Below are positions 53,552 through 62,549 of a DNA stretch of 64,000 nucleotides, one piece after another (within the stretch, counting starts at the first letter, position 1; the number at the start of each line of letters is the position of its first letter). The position numbers were made by a program, and so were the translations under genes. The DNA is from Candidatus Sphingomonas colombiensis (GTDB taxonomy: Bacteria > Pseudomonadota > Alphaproteobacteria > Sphingomonadales > Sphingomonadaceae): assembly GCA_029202845.1 (NCBI GenBank), contig CP119315.1, forward strand, positions 1,433,501 through 1,497,500. The letters run 5' to 3'. Below the pieces are notes generated by a model that saw nothing but the letters and a program-made list of their open reading frames with translations, was not told the origin of the DNA and did not search any database.

Positions 53552-53914
53552 TCAACGTTGCGCGACTTCGATCGCGCCCGGATTGCTGGCGATATTGGTC
53601 CGGATCTGTTGTTGGACCATGCTGATGTCATACTGTGCATGCGCGAACGACGTGTTAAAGCATTGCCGTTGCGCTGCTTCCATGGCGAGCGGCAACCGTG
53701 CGTCCGAAAAATCGCAAACCCATTTTGCTGCCCCTTTCGCCCGCATCGTCAGTCGCCTGACACCCTCGTCGCTCGACATATTGAGATCAGCGTAACTTAC
53801 CCGCATCGTGCGGAACTGTTCAGGCGGCGCCTTTACGGTGACTCGTTCGGCGCTTCCAGGCATCGCGACAAAGGATAGGCCAGCCGCAACAATGATTTTG
53901 ATAGTCATGTTCAT
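53552..53914 (-). CDS. UrcA family protein
   Basis: A 120-residue secreted protein of the UrcA family found in sphingomonads and related bacteria. A signal peptide (NMTIKIIVAAGLSFVAMPGSAE) precedes the conserved RVSYADLNMSSDEGVRRLTMRAKGAAKWVC block and the late QRQCFNTSFAHAQYDISMVQQQI segment, with two cysteines that may form a disulfide. The function is unknown. The start is at the first of two close ATGs (MNMTIK). Confidence 0.85.
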   Translation of the reverse strand: MNMTIKIIVAAGLSFVAMPGSAERVTVKAPPEQFRTMRVSYADLNMSSDEGVRRLTMRAKGAAKWVCDFSDARLPLAMEAAQRQCFNTSFAHAQYDISMVQQQIRTNIASNPGAIEVAQR

Positions 53915-54256
53915 GTCGTCACCCTTCCAATTCGAACGGTGGATACGAAGCCGAAGATCGGCCGTCGAAAAACGCACAAGAACACGCAGCGCGCGACGCG
54001 TTATCTATGGAATAGACAGAAGCAAATCGTGTTTAACGACATGCATCAATCCCCCAACAGCCAAGACCAAGCGCCGCGATTTTCGGTCACGACCCTGTTC
54101 AAGACAGCGCTGAATTCATGCGTCCGATCGCTTTAAGCAGCGATCGTGCGGACAATAGCTCGCGGATTCGTCATCTGATATGACAAGAACCGGTCAATTT
54201 CTGCCAACCGACCGGCAGGACGATCGCCCGATCCGATGGATCGCCGCCATATCCTT
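53915..54256. other. Gene-poor AT-richer interval of 342 bases
   Basis: The composition here is clearly lower in GC than its neighbours, and no convincing gene is seen. It includes an eight-base hairpin CGATCGCT/AGCGATCG (54125-54146). A 65-codon frame on the plus strand (from 53939) has no recognisable motif. It may be a decayed gene or promoter region. Confidence 0.5.
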
Positions 54257-56029
54257 TCAAAGCCGGGACAGGTTGAGCCAGCGCCGGTCGCCAAGCCACA
54301 CGCGGTCCAGCGCCTTGCGCGCGGCGGCGGCTTCGGGGCGCGCGCCTCGCGCCTCCTCGCTCTGTGCCAGGCCGTAAAGCGCCCAGCCGTTGGACGGCGT
54401 CTGAACAAGCGCGGCGCGAAACGCGTGGCTTGCTTCCTCGGCCTTGCCCGCGCGCAACAGCGCCGCGCCCAGCGACTGGCTGACCGGATAATACCAGAAC
54501 GGCGGTTCCTGATAGGCGATCGTCCGCTCGATCGCGATGGCCGCGCGATAATGGCCGGCCGCCGCGTCGAAGCGGCCCTCGGCGAAGGCCAAGCGCCCGC
54601 GCGCGACCTTTTCAGCGAGCGCGATGAGGTCCGGAGCGGGAACCCCTTGCGCCACGAGGTCGGCGATCGCCGGCGCATTGCGCAGCGCCTCGAGCGCGGC
54701 GATCTCGCGATCGAACCCCGCACGGTCGCGGCGCGCGGCATGGGCCACCGCCCGTGCATAATGGCGCATCGCGGCCGCATAACCCAGCCGTGGATCAGGC
54801 GCCGGCATCGCCAGTATCGCCTCGGGCGCGGCGAATTGCGCCATGGCGAGAAATGGCGCCGCGTCGATCGCCTGCACCCAGCCGATCCGTGCCGAGGTCG
54901 CCGGATCGAGGACGGCCCGCAGCCGCCGCGCTTCGCGGATGGCGGTGCGCATGTCGCCCACCATCTGTGCCGAAGTGACGATGAAATGGATATTGTGCGG
55001 ATAATAGCCGTAACGGACGAGGCCCTGATCGTTCGCGGCGCGGATATAGGCTTCGTCCGCGCGCGCGGCATCGACATTCACCCGGATCGAATCGGCGTGG
55101 CGACCGAGCAGCTGATAGATATGCGCCGGCATATGGACGAGGTGACCGGCATGAGGGGCGAGCGGTGTCGCCAGCCGGTCCGCAGCCGTTTCGGCGCGAC
55201 GCGGATCGGCGCTGTTTTCCATCAGGTGGATGTAAAGATGGTTCGCCTGCGGGTGGACCGGATTGCGGGCGAGCACGGCTTCGGTAAGGCGCACCGCCTC
55301 CGCGGAGCGGCCCACCGGGGTGCGCTTGTCGGCTTCCCAGTAGTTCCATGGCGTGGTGTTCATCGCCGCTTCGGCCGCCAGCACCGCCACGTCATCCAGC
55401 TCGGGAAAACGTCGCGCGACCGCCAGCATCGCATCGGCATAAGCGGCATCGAGCGCCGATCGATCGGCGGCCGGATCGATCGAATAGCGCATCGCCGAGG
55501 CCTCGATCAGCGCCTGCTCCAGCGGTGAGCCGGTCGCGCGCAGCGCTTTGGCGCGGGCGAGCGCGGCAAGCGCGGCCGGGCGATCGCGATCCTCCATCGG
55601 CGCGTTGATGTTCGGGCCAAGCGCGATCGCTTCGCCCCACCAGCACAGCGCGCACCCCGGATCGAGCCGTTGCGCTTCGCGGAACGAGCGAACGGCGCCG
55701 GCATGATTGAAGCCGTAGCTCAGCATCAGGCCCTGATTGAAATAGCGCGCGGCGAGGGCGTTGTTCGTCGTCAGCGGCAGGCGTGTGGCGCTCAGGTCAT
55801 CGAAAAGCGCGACGGGCATGTTCTGCCCGCTTGGCGGAACAGCCGCCTGCCGTGCCGTTATCAGATGGCTTTTCAACGCATCCCGGGCACGCGCGCCGCC
55901 GCAGATCGACTGTGCCGACCTGACCGGATCGAGCGCGGCAAGCATCGCGGCAGAATATCCCTCAGCGGAGAAGCTCGTCAGCAGGAAGCTGGCGCCGCAA
56001 AGGATGCTTGTCTGTAAGAGCTTCCGCAT
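54257..56029 (-). CDS. Secreted tetratricopeptide-repeat protein
   Basis: A protein of about 590 residues with a signal peptide (RKLLQTSILCGASFLLTSFSAEG) and TPR-like helices. Segments such as ALAARYFNQGLMLSYGFNHAGAVRSFREAQRLDPGCALCWWGEAIALG and the C-terminal SLGAALLRAGKAEEASHAFRAALVQTPSNGWALYGLAQSEEARG follow the TPR consensus. Unusual are HPQANHLYIHLMENS and HLVHMPAHIYQLLGRH, with conserved histidines near the middle, a pattern seen in large uncharacterised TPR proteins. A role in complex assembly is only inferred. It has no operon partner. Confidence 0.82.
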   Translation of the reverse strand: MRKLLQTSILCGASFLLTSFSAEGYSAAMLAALDPVRSAQSICGGARARDALKSHLITARQAAVPPSGQNMPVALFDDLSATRLPLTTNNALAARYFNQGLMLSYGFNHAGAVRSFREAQRLDPGCALCWWGEAIALGPNINAPMEDRDRPAALAALARAKALRATGSPLEQALIEASAMRYSIDPAADRSALDAAYADAMLAVARRFPELDDVAVLAAEAAMNTTPWNYWEADKRTPVGRSAEAVRLTEAVLARNPVHPQANHLYIHLMENSADPRRAETAADRLATPLAPHAGHLVHMPAHIYQLLGRHADSIRVNVDAARADEAYIRAANDQGLVRYGYYPHNIHFIVTSAQMVGDMRTAIREARRLRAVLDPATSARIGWVQAIDAAPFLAMAQFAAPEAILAMPAPDPRLGYAAAMRHYARAVAHAARRDRAGFDREIAALEALRNAPAIADLVAQGVPAPDLIALAEKVARGRLAFAEGRFDAAAGHYRAAIAIERTIAYQEPPFWYYPVSQSLGAALLRAGKAEEASHAFRAALVQTPSNGWALYGLAQSEEARGARPEAAAARKALDRVWLGDRRWLNLSRL

Positions 56030-56230
56030 CGCTGATCCTCCCAAAACCGTGCGATGTCATGGTCTGGTGCAGCAAGCGGTCCGATCAACTCACGCAAATG
56101 CTGGCTGCGAGTACGCGACGGCAGGTTGTATCATCGTTCCCGGGCCGAAACAACGCGCGCGGCTATTCCGGGAGCACGGGTTTTGCTTCCCCGCCGAGGA
56201 GTGCCGGACCAACGGAAACGCGCTTGTGCC

Positions 56231-57532
56231 TCAGGCTGTCCACTCGGATGGATCGGGCTCTTCGCCGATCAGCGCAAGGCCGTGCGCGATCGAGGTCAGT
56301 TCGCCACCGGTCGCGATGCGCTCGGCGCCGAAGCGGCGTTCGAAGATCGCGCGGATCGCCGGGATCAGCGAGGAGCCGCCGGTCAGGAATACGCGATCGA
56401 TCGCTTCGGGAGCCACGCCCGCCCGCTCGATCGCGGTGTCCATTGCCCCCTCGATACGCTTCAGATCGTCGGCGATCCATTGCTCGAAGTCGGTGCGGCG
56501 CACTTCGGCGGTGATCTCCACATCGCCGCCGGTGAAGCGGAATTCGGCGCGATCCTCGCTCGAAAGCGCGCGCTTAAGGCGGCCGATCGCGTCATATAGC
56601 GGAAAGCCCTGCTCATGCTCGATCAGCGCGATCATGCGGCCGATCGGCACGGGATCGAGCGCATCGCGTTGCAGCCGGCGCAGCTCCTCCAGCGTGCGGC
56701 GATTGCGCATCAGCGCGAGGCGGGACCAGTCCGCGAAGTCGGTGAAATAGCCGCCGGGAATCTCGAGCAGCTTGCCGAACGAGCGATAGCTGCCGCCCTT
56801 GCCCAGCAGCGGCGCGACCAGCTTGCTGACGATCCGCTGGTCGAACCGGTCCCCCGCGATGCCTACGCCGGCGGAGGCGAGCGGCACACAGCGGCGCGCG
56901 GCACCCGGCGCCGCGATACGGACGAGCGAGAAGTCCGTCGTCCCGCCGCCAAAATCCGCCACCAGGATCGTCGCCGGCTCCGCCAGCCGCGAGGCATAGC
57001 TGTGCGCGGCGCCCAGCGGCTCATAGACATAATGAAGCTCGACGCCGAAGCCTTCGAGCATGAGATCATAGCGTTTGCGGGCGAGCGCGGCGTCGGGCCG
57101 CGCCCCGGCATATTCGACCGGGCGCCCGACGATCACGCGATTGGGCCGTGCATCGAGCTTCCCGCCGGCATGCGCGACCAGTCGCTGGAGCAGCAGCCGG
57201 CCAAGATCCTCGAAACGGAATGGCTTGTTGAAGATCAACGCCCGCTCGAACGTGGTGCTCGCGGCGACACTTTTGAACGATTGAATGAAGCGACTGTCGA
57301 GCGGCGACTGGAGATATTCCGCGATCGCCCACGGCCCGGCCTCATGCGCCACGCCGTTCCACGCCTGCTCTTCTTCCCAGAAGCAAAGCGCTGAGCGGAA
57401 CACCCCGTCGCTTGCCTCCGGCCCGGCGAATTCGACCATCCGGGATTCGCCGCTGCCGTCCGCCAGCGCGGCGACGGTATTGGTGGTGCCGAAATCGAGC
57501 CCGAGCGCGATCGCGGCGGATGCGCTGTCCAC
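56231..57532 (-). CDS. Hsp70-family ATPase (YegD-like)
   Basis: A 433-residue actin-like ATPase of the Hsp70 superfamily. The nucleotide-binding motifs are LGLDFGTTNTVAAL, ILVADFGGGTTDFSLVR and VFLTGGSSLIPAIRAIFERRFG. It has no C-terminal peptide-binding domain, as in YegD-type chaperones, so it probably acts as a specialised or regulatory chaperone rather than DnaK. No J-domain gene is nearby. A 67-residue orphan is divergent from it. Confidence 0.88.
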   Translation of the reverse strand: MDSASAAIALGLDFGTTNTVAALADGSGESRMVEFAGPEASDGVFRSALCFWEEEQAWNGVAHEAGPWAIAEYLQSPLDSRFIQSFKSVAASTTFERALIFNKPFRFEDLGRLLLQRLVAHAGGKLDARPNRVIVGRPVEYAGARPDAALARKRYDLMLEGFGVELHYVYEPLGAAHSYASRLAEPATILVADFGGGTTDFSLVRIAAPGAARRCVPLASAGVGIAGDRFDQRIVSKLVAPLLGKGGSYRSFGKLLEIPGGYFTDFADWSRLALMRNRRTLEELRRLQRDALDPVPIGRMIALIEHEQGFPLYDAIGRLKRALSSEDRAEFRFTGGDVEITAEVRRTDFEQWIADDLKRIEGAMDTAIERAGVAPEAIDRVFLTGGSSLIPAIRAIFERRFGAERIATGGELTSIAHGLALIGEEPDPSEWTA

Positions 57533-57659
57533 ACCATGCTCCTGCGTGATTTGAAAACCGGCCGGCGACCGGGGCGGGGCCTATGCCACCAGCGAGCGGC
57601 GCATGCAACGATCGCGATGCGCTGGACAGGCGCCGCCGCCGCTGGCTATCGCCGCGCCG

Positions 57660-57863
57660 ATGCCGATCATTGCCACCATCATGAACTCGACCACGGGCCA
57701 GCCGATTCAGCGGTTCACCTTCGGCCGCGTCCCCAAGCCCTGGGTTTCCTTCACGCTGGAAACCGGCGAAATGGTGACTGCCGACCGCGTCGACATCGGC
57801 AAGCCGGCGCCGGGCAAGGTCGTGGTGCCCGTTTCGGTGTGGGTGACGCCGAAAGATAGCTAG
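57660..57863 (+). CDS. Conserved-looking hypothetical protein, 67 residues
   Basis: A small gene starting MPIIATIMNSTTGQPIQRFTF and ending VWVTPKDS. I do not recognise the family. It is balanced in composition, without a signal peptide, with a regular alternating strand pattern (PWVSFTLETGEMVTADRVDIGKPAPGKVVVPVSVWV) suggesting a small beta fold. The divergent gap to the Hsp70 gene is 127 bases. Codon use resembles its neighbours. Evidence for real coding is fair, not strong. Confidence 0.55.
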   Translation: MPIIATIMNSTTGQPIQRFTFGRVPKPWVSFTLETGEMVTADRVDIGKPAPGKVVVPVSVWVTPKDS

Positions 57864-57946
57864 CCGCCCCATGGCAACGGCCGGGAATGCAGGTCGCGCG
57901 CCGCATTCATCCCGCGAACGGTCAGCGCGGGCCCTTGAGCAAAGCG

Positions 57947-57954
57947 TTAACCAT
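57947..57954 (+). promoter_or_regulatory. TTAACCAT (CtrA half-site-like) upstream of the glycosylation operon
   Basis: The eight-mer TTAACCAT lies about 62 bases upstream of the glycosyltransferase start. It resembles the CtrA half-site of alphaproteobacteria. One copy without a second half is weak evidence. Confidence 0.25.
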
Positions 57955-58015
57955 TCCTCCGTATCGCATTGTCGCATGCCCCCCGCCATGCCCGGCGCGC
58001 GGCGGAGCGACGACG

Positions 58016-59029
58016 ATGGCAAAACGATTCCCCGACTTAGGGTCCAATCGGCACCCCTTCCAGAAACCGCTGCTGCTCTATGGCGTGCTGTGTTTCGTGT
58101 TCGGAATGGCGATGTACCTGACCGGGGTTCTGCTCGTCTTTCCGCGCTATCTGCTCAATCTGCATGCTCTCCTCGATCCGGTGGCCGAGGCGCTGGTATG
58201 GTATAGCGGCGTGCCGATCATGATCGGCATCGCGCTGTCGCTGTTCGATCTGCTGTACATGCACAAGCACAAGAAGCCGAACGTGCCGGTACGCTTCACG
58301 CCGGTGCAGCGCCGCCGTGTCACGGTTGCGCTGACGGCATATAATGATGAGGACAGCATCGCCGGCGCGGTCGAGGATTTCCTGCTTCACCCGCTGGTCG
58401 AGCGCGTGATCGTGGTCAGCAACAACAGCAGCGACCAGACGTTCGAGCGGGCCGCGGCGGCCGGTGCGCTCACCTTCAACGAAACCGCGCCCGGCTATGG
58501 CCGTTGCGTGTTCCGCTGCTTGAGCGAGGCGGTGCAGTTCGAAGACACCGAATTCGTGGTGCTATGCGAAGGCGACAGCACGTTTCGCGCCTATGACATC
58601 GAGAAGCTGCTCGCTTATGCGCCGCACGCCGATATCGTGAACGGCACGCGCACCGTGGAGCCGCTGCGCCAATATCTGACGCAATTGAGCGTCTTCATGT
58701 ATTACGGGAATATCTTCGTCGGAAAGCTGCTCGAGGCGAAGCATCTCGGTCGCGGCACGATCACCGACATGGGCACGACCTATAAATTGTGCCGCCGCGA
58801 TGCGCTGATCCGGCTGCTCCCGCGTCTCAATCCGGCGGTGAACCTCGAATTCAATGCGCACCTGCTCGATACCGCATTGTATCAGGATCTGGTGTTGCTC
58901 GAATGCCCGATCACCTTCCATCCACGGATCGGGTTCAGCAAGGGCGGCAACGTCAATAACTGGCGCGGGCTGGTGGTCGGCTGGCGCATGATCGTCGGTT
59001 TGGTGTCGGACTGGAAGCGTTACGCATGA
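58016..59029 (+). CDS. Family 2 glycosyltransferase, membrane-associated
   Basis: A 337-residue glycosyltransferase with two N-terminal membrane helices (LLLYGVLCFVFGMAMYLTGVLLVF and VWYSGVPIMIGIALSLFDLLYM) and a GT2 catalytic domain. The domain start is RVTVALTAYNDEDSIAGAVEDFL; VSNNSSDQTFERA follows; the metal-binding DxD-like element is CEGDSTFRAYDIEKLL; and GRGTITDMGTTYKLCRR lies later. It probably transfers sugar to a lipid carrier at the inner membrane. It overlaps the methyltransferase start (ATGA), beginning a four-gene operon. Confidence 0.87.
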   Translation: MAKRFPDLGSNRHPFQKPLLLYGVLCFVFGMAMYLTGVLLVFPRYLLNLHALLDPVAEALVWYSGVPIMIGIALSLFDLLYMHKHKKPNVPVRFTPVQRRRVTVALTAYNDEDSIAGAVEDFLLHPLVERVIVVSNNSSDQTFERAAAAGALTFNETAPGYGRCVFRCLSEAVQFEDTEFVVLCEGDSTFRAYDIEKLLAYAPHADIVNGTRTVEPLRQYLTQLSVFMYYGNIFVGKLLEAKHLGRGTITDMGTTYKLCRRDALIRLLPRLNPAVNLEFNAHLLDTALYQDLVLLECPITFHPRIGFSKGGNVNNWRGLVVGWRMIVGLVSDWKRYA

Positions 59030-59664
59030 GCGGTGACTATCACGGTTCGCGGCTCGAACTGGACGCGCGGCGCGGCGGCGTCTGGGCGGCGTTGTGGCGC
59101 TACTTTTTTCGCAAGCGCATCGCCGCCGATGCCTGTGTGCTCGATCTCGGCGCGGGCTATGGCGATTTCATCAATAACGTCGTGGCGCGGCGGCGCATCG
59201 CGGTCGACACATGGAGCGGCCTAGCGGATCAGGTCGACAAGGGGGTGGAGGCGATCGTCGGCCCGGTCAGCGATCTGAGCCCGATTGACGATGGCGCGGT
59301 CGATTTCGCATTCGCCTCCAATCTGTTCGAACATCTGCAGCAGGACGTGTTCGTCGCCACGCTGGCGGAGATCCGGCGGACGCTCGCTCCCGGCGGCACG
59401 CTGACGATCCTCCAGCCAAACTACCGTTACGCGTATCGCGAATATTTCGACGATTACACGCATGTCGCGGTCTATTCACACATCAGCCTGGTCGATCTGC
59501 TGCGCGCGCATGGCTGGGAAATCGTCGAAGTGCAGCCGCGCTTCCTGCCGCTCACCGTCAAGTCGCGCCTGCCGACCTGGCCGTTTCTTGTCGGGGCCTA
59601 TCTCTGGTCGCCGGTCAAGCCGATGGGCAAGCAGATGCTGGTCGTGGCAAGGCCGGCGGCGTGA
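59026..59664 (+). CDS. Class I SAM-dependent methyltransferase
   Basis: A 212-residue methyltransferase. SAM motif I is VLDLGAGYGDFINNVV; an acidic second strand follows in IAVDTWSG; VDFAFASNLFEHLQQDVFVATLAEIRRTLAPGGTLTILQPNYRYAYREYFDDYTH is the downstream core of the type 11 group. A likely role is sugar or lipid-carrier modification for the same pathway as its neighbours. It is coupled to the GT2 gene before and the membrane GT after, each by four bases. Confidence 0.86.
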   Translation: MSGDYHGSRLELDARRGGVWAALWRYFFRKRIAADACVLDLGAGYGDFINNVVARRRIAVDTWSGLADQVDKGVEAIVGPVSDLSPIDDGAVDFAFASNLFEHLQQDVFVATLAEIRRTLAPGGTLTILQPNYRYAYREYFDDYTHVAVYSHISLVDLLRAHGWEIVEVQPRFLPLTVKSRLPTWPFLVGAYLWSPVKPMGKQMLVVARPAA

Positions 59665-61214
59665 ACGCGACGATCGACGCGGGCGCTGCGGCGCGGCCGC
59701 GGGAAGAGCATCGAAGGCGCCTGCTGCTGCGCGGCGCGCTGGCGCTCGTGATCCTGCTGCTGCTGTTCAACGCCGGCAAGATGCTGGCGGGATCATGGCT
59801 CGCGCTGCATTATCCTTATGATCTCGATTATGGCGAAGGCATCGTCTGGCAGCAGATGCGCAACATCCTGTCGGGCGAGGGCTATAGCCCGCTCGGCACC
59901 TATCCCGCGATCGTCTATCATTATCCGCCGGTCTATCATCTGACGACGGCGGCGATCGCCTCGATCCTGGCTATGGATCAGTTGATCGCCGGGCGACTGG
60001 TGTCGTTGCTGTCGACGATCGCGTCGATGGCGTTCGTCGGCATGCTCGTGCTGTCCGCCATCCCAAAGGACGAGAGCCGCATCGTGCGCATGGGCGCGGC
60101 CGCGATCGGCGGATTATGCCTCGCATCGATCCCGACGATCCTGAACTGGTCGACCCTGATGCGCGTCGACATGCTGGGCTGCGCGCTGATGCTCGGCGGC
60201 CTGTTGTTGAGCATCCGTGCGGTCACCCGGCCCGCGGCGGTGCCGTTCGCCGCTTTGGCCTTCGTGCTGGCGGTCTATACCAAACAGACGAATATCGCCG
60301 CGCCGCTCGCGGCGCTGATTGGCTTGTGGTTCGTTCGGCCGAAATCGGCTTTCCTGTTGCTGGGCTGCTGCGTCATGCTGGGGCTGGTCGCGCTGGCGGC
60401 GCTCGTCGTGGAAAGCGATGGCGGGTTCCTGCGCCATATCCTGCTCTACAACGTCAATCGGCTCGATCTGTCGCGCTGGCGGCTGCTGGTCTGGGTGCTG
60501 TTTTCGCAAGCATTGCTTGTGGCGATCGCGGGCAGCGCGATGACGCGTGCGTGGCGTCGCCTGACAGACACGCACGCGGCGACGCTGCGGGGCAGAGTAA
60601 CCAAGGACGATAGAAGCGCGGCGTTGCTGGTGCTGATGCTGTTCATGGCGGTGAATGCGGCGATGTTGCCGCTGACCCTGAAATCGGGCGCGAGCGACAA
60701 TTATCTGATCGCATGGTCTTGCGGTATCGCGATGTTCGTCGGGCTGGCGGCGGCGCCGATGCTGCGCGCTGCGGAGCGCGGCGATGCGTGGCCATCGCCC
60801 ATCCTGATAACGCTGTTCATCGCCGCGCTGTCGGTTGCCGCCTATCGCGCGCCGCCGGTCGAAATTGATCCCGCCACGAAAGAGCGCATGGCGGCGGTGG
60901 TCGCGCGGATCCGGGCTTCGGCGAAGCCGGTGATCAGCGACGATATGGTGTTGCTGATCCGTGCCGGTCGCCCGGTGCAATATGAGCCCGCGATCGCGGC
61001 CGAACTTGCCCATAGCAATCTGTATGACGAGGCCGGGTTCGCACGGATGGTGCGGCGCGGAGATTTCGGATTCTTCCTGACCCGTGGCGATCGCGGCTCG
61101 CCGCTCTTCGACGAACGCTACAACCCTCGCGTCGCCGCCGCGATCGACGCGGCCTATCCGCGCAAGGAAATCATCGGCGATCTGGTTTTCCACCTGCCAG
61201 CGCAGCGACAATGA
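59661..61214 (+). CDS. GT39-like membrane glycosyltransferase
   Basis: A 517-residue integral membrane protein with about 11-12 helices, like dolichyl-phosphate-mannose/ArnT-type transferases (GT39/GT83). The early YDLDYGEGIVWQQMRNIL segment with acidic residues on the first periplasmic loop is a typical catalytic region, followed by the periplasmic VYHYPPVYHLT. The start is GTG. It likely moves a sugar from a polyprenyl phosphate onto a periplasmic acceptor. Its end overlaps the gtrA-type gene by four bases. Confidence 0.83.
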   Translation: MNATIDAGAAARPREEHRRRLLLRGALALVILLLLFNAGKMLAGSWLALHYPYDLDYGEGIVWQQMRNILSGEGYSPLGTYPAIVYHYPPVYHLTTAAIASILAMDQLIAGRLVSLLSTIASMAFVGMLVLSAIPKDESRIVRMGAAAIGGLCLASIPTILNWSTLMRVDMLGCALMLGGLLLSIRAVTRPAAVPFAALAFVLAVYTKQTNIAAPLAALIGLWFVRPKSAFLLLGCCVMLGLVALAALVVESDGGFLRHILLYNVNRLDLSRWRLLVWVLFSQALLVAIAGSAMTRAWRRLTDTHAATLRGRVTKDDRSAALLVLMLFMAVNAAMLPLTLKSGASDNYLIAWSCGIAMFVGLAAAPMLRAAERGDAWPSPILITLFIAALSVAAYRAPPVEIDPATKERMAAVVARIRASAKPVISDDMVLLIRAGRPVQYEPAIAAELAHSNLYDEAGFARMVRRGDFGFFLTRGDRGSPLFDERYNPRVAAAIDAAYPRKEIIGDLVFHLPAQRQ

Positions 61215-61624
61215 GCGGCGTGATCGTGCCGAGGAACGGCGTGGTGCTGGGCCAATTGATCCGGTTCGCGATCGCGGGCCTGTTGTCAGCATCGGTTTAT
61301 GCTGGCGTCTATCTCTTCATTGCCAGGATGTTGCCCCCCGTCCACGCCGCGTTGGCGGTGCCGCCCGCGTTCGTCGTGGCGGTGATATGCAGCTTCTTCC
61401 TGCACAGCGCGTGGAGTTTTCGCGGGCACGGATCGCGCGACGCGAGCGGCCGGCAGCATCTGAAATTTTTCGTCGTGCAACTTGCGCAACTGAGTGCGAA
61501 CCTGGCGGTTACCTGGCTCCTCACCGGATGGCTCCACGCGCCAACCTGGGTGCCGCTGATCCCCGCGATCGGGATCGTGCCGTTCGTGACATTCTACGTG
61601 CAGCGCCGATGGGTATTTGGATAG
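61211..61624 (+). CDS. GtrA family membrane protein (putative lipid-linked sugar flippase)
   Basis: A 137-residue membrane protein with four predicted helices and the GtrA motifs LIRFAIAGLLSASVYAGVYLFIA and PPAFVVAVICSFFLHSAWSFRG (the FxxxxxWxF signature), plus PFVTFYVQRRWVF at the end. Members flip polyprenyl-phosphate sugars across the membrane. It completes the surface-glycosylation operon. xerC is convergent, 43 bases away. Confidence 0.88.
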   Translation: MSGVIVPRNGVVLGQLIRFAIAGLLSASVYAGVYLFIARMLPPVHAALAVPPAFVVAVICSFFLHSAWSFRGHGSRDASGRQHLKFFVVQLAQLSANLAVTWLLTGWLHAPTWVPLIPAIGIVPFVTFYVQRRWVFG

Positions 61625-61667
61625 GGCGTCCGTCAGGATCGCCGCCGTTATGCAGAAGCGCCCGCGC

Positions 61668-62549
61668 TCACCCTCGCGGATGCGCATTCCGATAAACATC
61701 GAGCAGATGCGCCGCGTCCACGGCGGTATAAACCTGCGTCGAGCTGAGGCTCGCGTGGCCCAGCAACTCCTGCAACGCGCGCAAATCGGCACCGCGCCCC
61801 AGCAGGTGCGTCGCGAAGCTGTGGCGCAACGCGTGCGGCGTCGTCCGCTCCGACAGCCCCAGCCGCCCGCGCGCGGCGCGGACGCCGACGCGGACAATGC
61901 CCGGCGAGAGCGCGCCGCCACGCACCCCGCGAAACAGCGGCGCGTCACGCGATAGCGGCCAGGGGCAGTCCGCGAGATATGCCTCGATCGCCGCGCGGAC
62001 CTGCGGCAGCAACGGCACGATCCGCGTCTTGTCGCGCTTGCCGGTGACGACCAGCGTCTCGCCGAGCGGGATCGCCGCGCCGGTCAGCGCGATCGCCTCG
62101 CCGATGCGCAGGCCCGCGCCATAGAGCAGCAGCAGCACCGCCCAGTCGCGCAGGCCAACCCACGGCAGCCGCGCGCCATCGGCCACTTCCTCCGCCAGCG
62201 CGACGGCTTCGTCCGGCGATATCGGGCGCGGGACGCCCTTCTTGACGCGCGGGCCTTTCAGGCGTGGCGCGGCGCCTGCGCCATTGGCCCAATCGAGGAA
62301 CCCGCGCACCGCCGACAGTTCGCGCGCGGTGGAGGTGTTCGACAACCCGTCGGCGCGGCGATGCGCGAGATAGGCGCGCAAATCGGTCGCGCTGACGCGG
62401 GAGAGGCTCGCGCGATCGACGGGCCCCCCCCAATGCCGCGCGAGGAAGACCAGCAGCCGGTTGGCGCTCGCCTCATAGGCACGCACGGTATGGATCGAGC
62501 GCCGCCGGTCACGCGTGAGGTGCGCGCCATATTCCGCCGCGGCGTTCAT
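61668..62549 (-). CDS. xerC: Tyrosine recombinase XerC
   Basis: A 293-residue site-specific recombinase resolving chromosome dimers at dif with XerD. The catalytic arginine is in YGAGLRIGEA, the lysine is in VTGKRDKTRIVPL, the HxxR box is in TPHALRHSFATHLL, the second histidine region is in LQELLGHASLSSTQVYTAV and the nucleophile is that tyrosine. The N-terminal SAM-like core-binding domain is about residues 10-95. It overlaps the DUF1801 gene by four bases. Distinguishing XerC from XerD rests on neighbours and length. Confidence 0.93.
   Translation of the reverse strand: MNAAAEYGAHLTRDRRRSIHTVRAYEASANRLLVFLARHWGGPVDRASLSRVSATDLRAYLAHRRADGLSNTSTARELSAVRGFLDWANGAGAAPRLKGPRVKKGVPRPISPDEAVALAEEVADGARLPWVGLRDWAVLLLLYGAGLRIGEAIALTGAAIPLGETLVVTGKRDKTRIVPLLPQVRAAIEAYLADCPWPLSRDAPLFRGVRGGALSPGIVRVGVRAARGRLGLSERTTPHALRHSFATHLLGRGADLRALQELLGHASLSSTQVYTAVDAAHLLDVYRNAHPRG

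Noticed and set aside
54133..55077. A 314-codon open frame on the minus strand
   Set aside because: It overlaps the TPR gene in another frame and is arginine/serine-rich without motifs.
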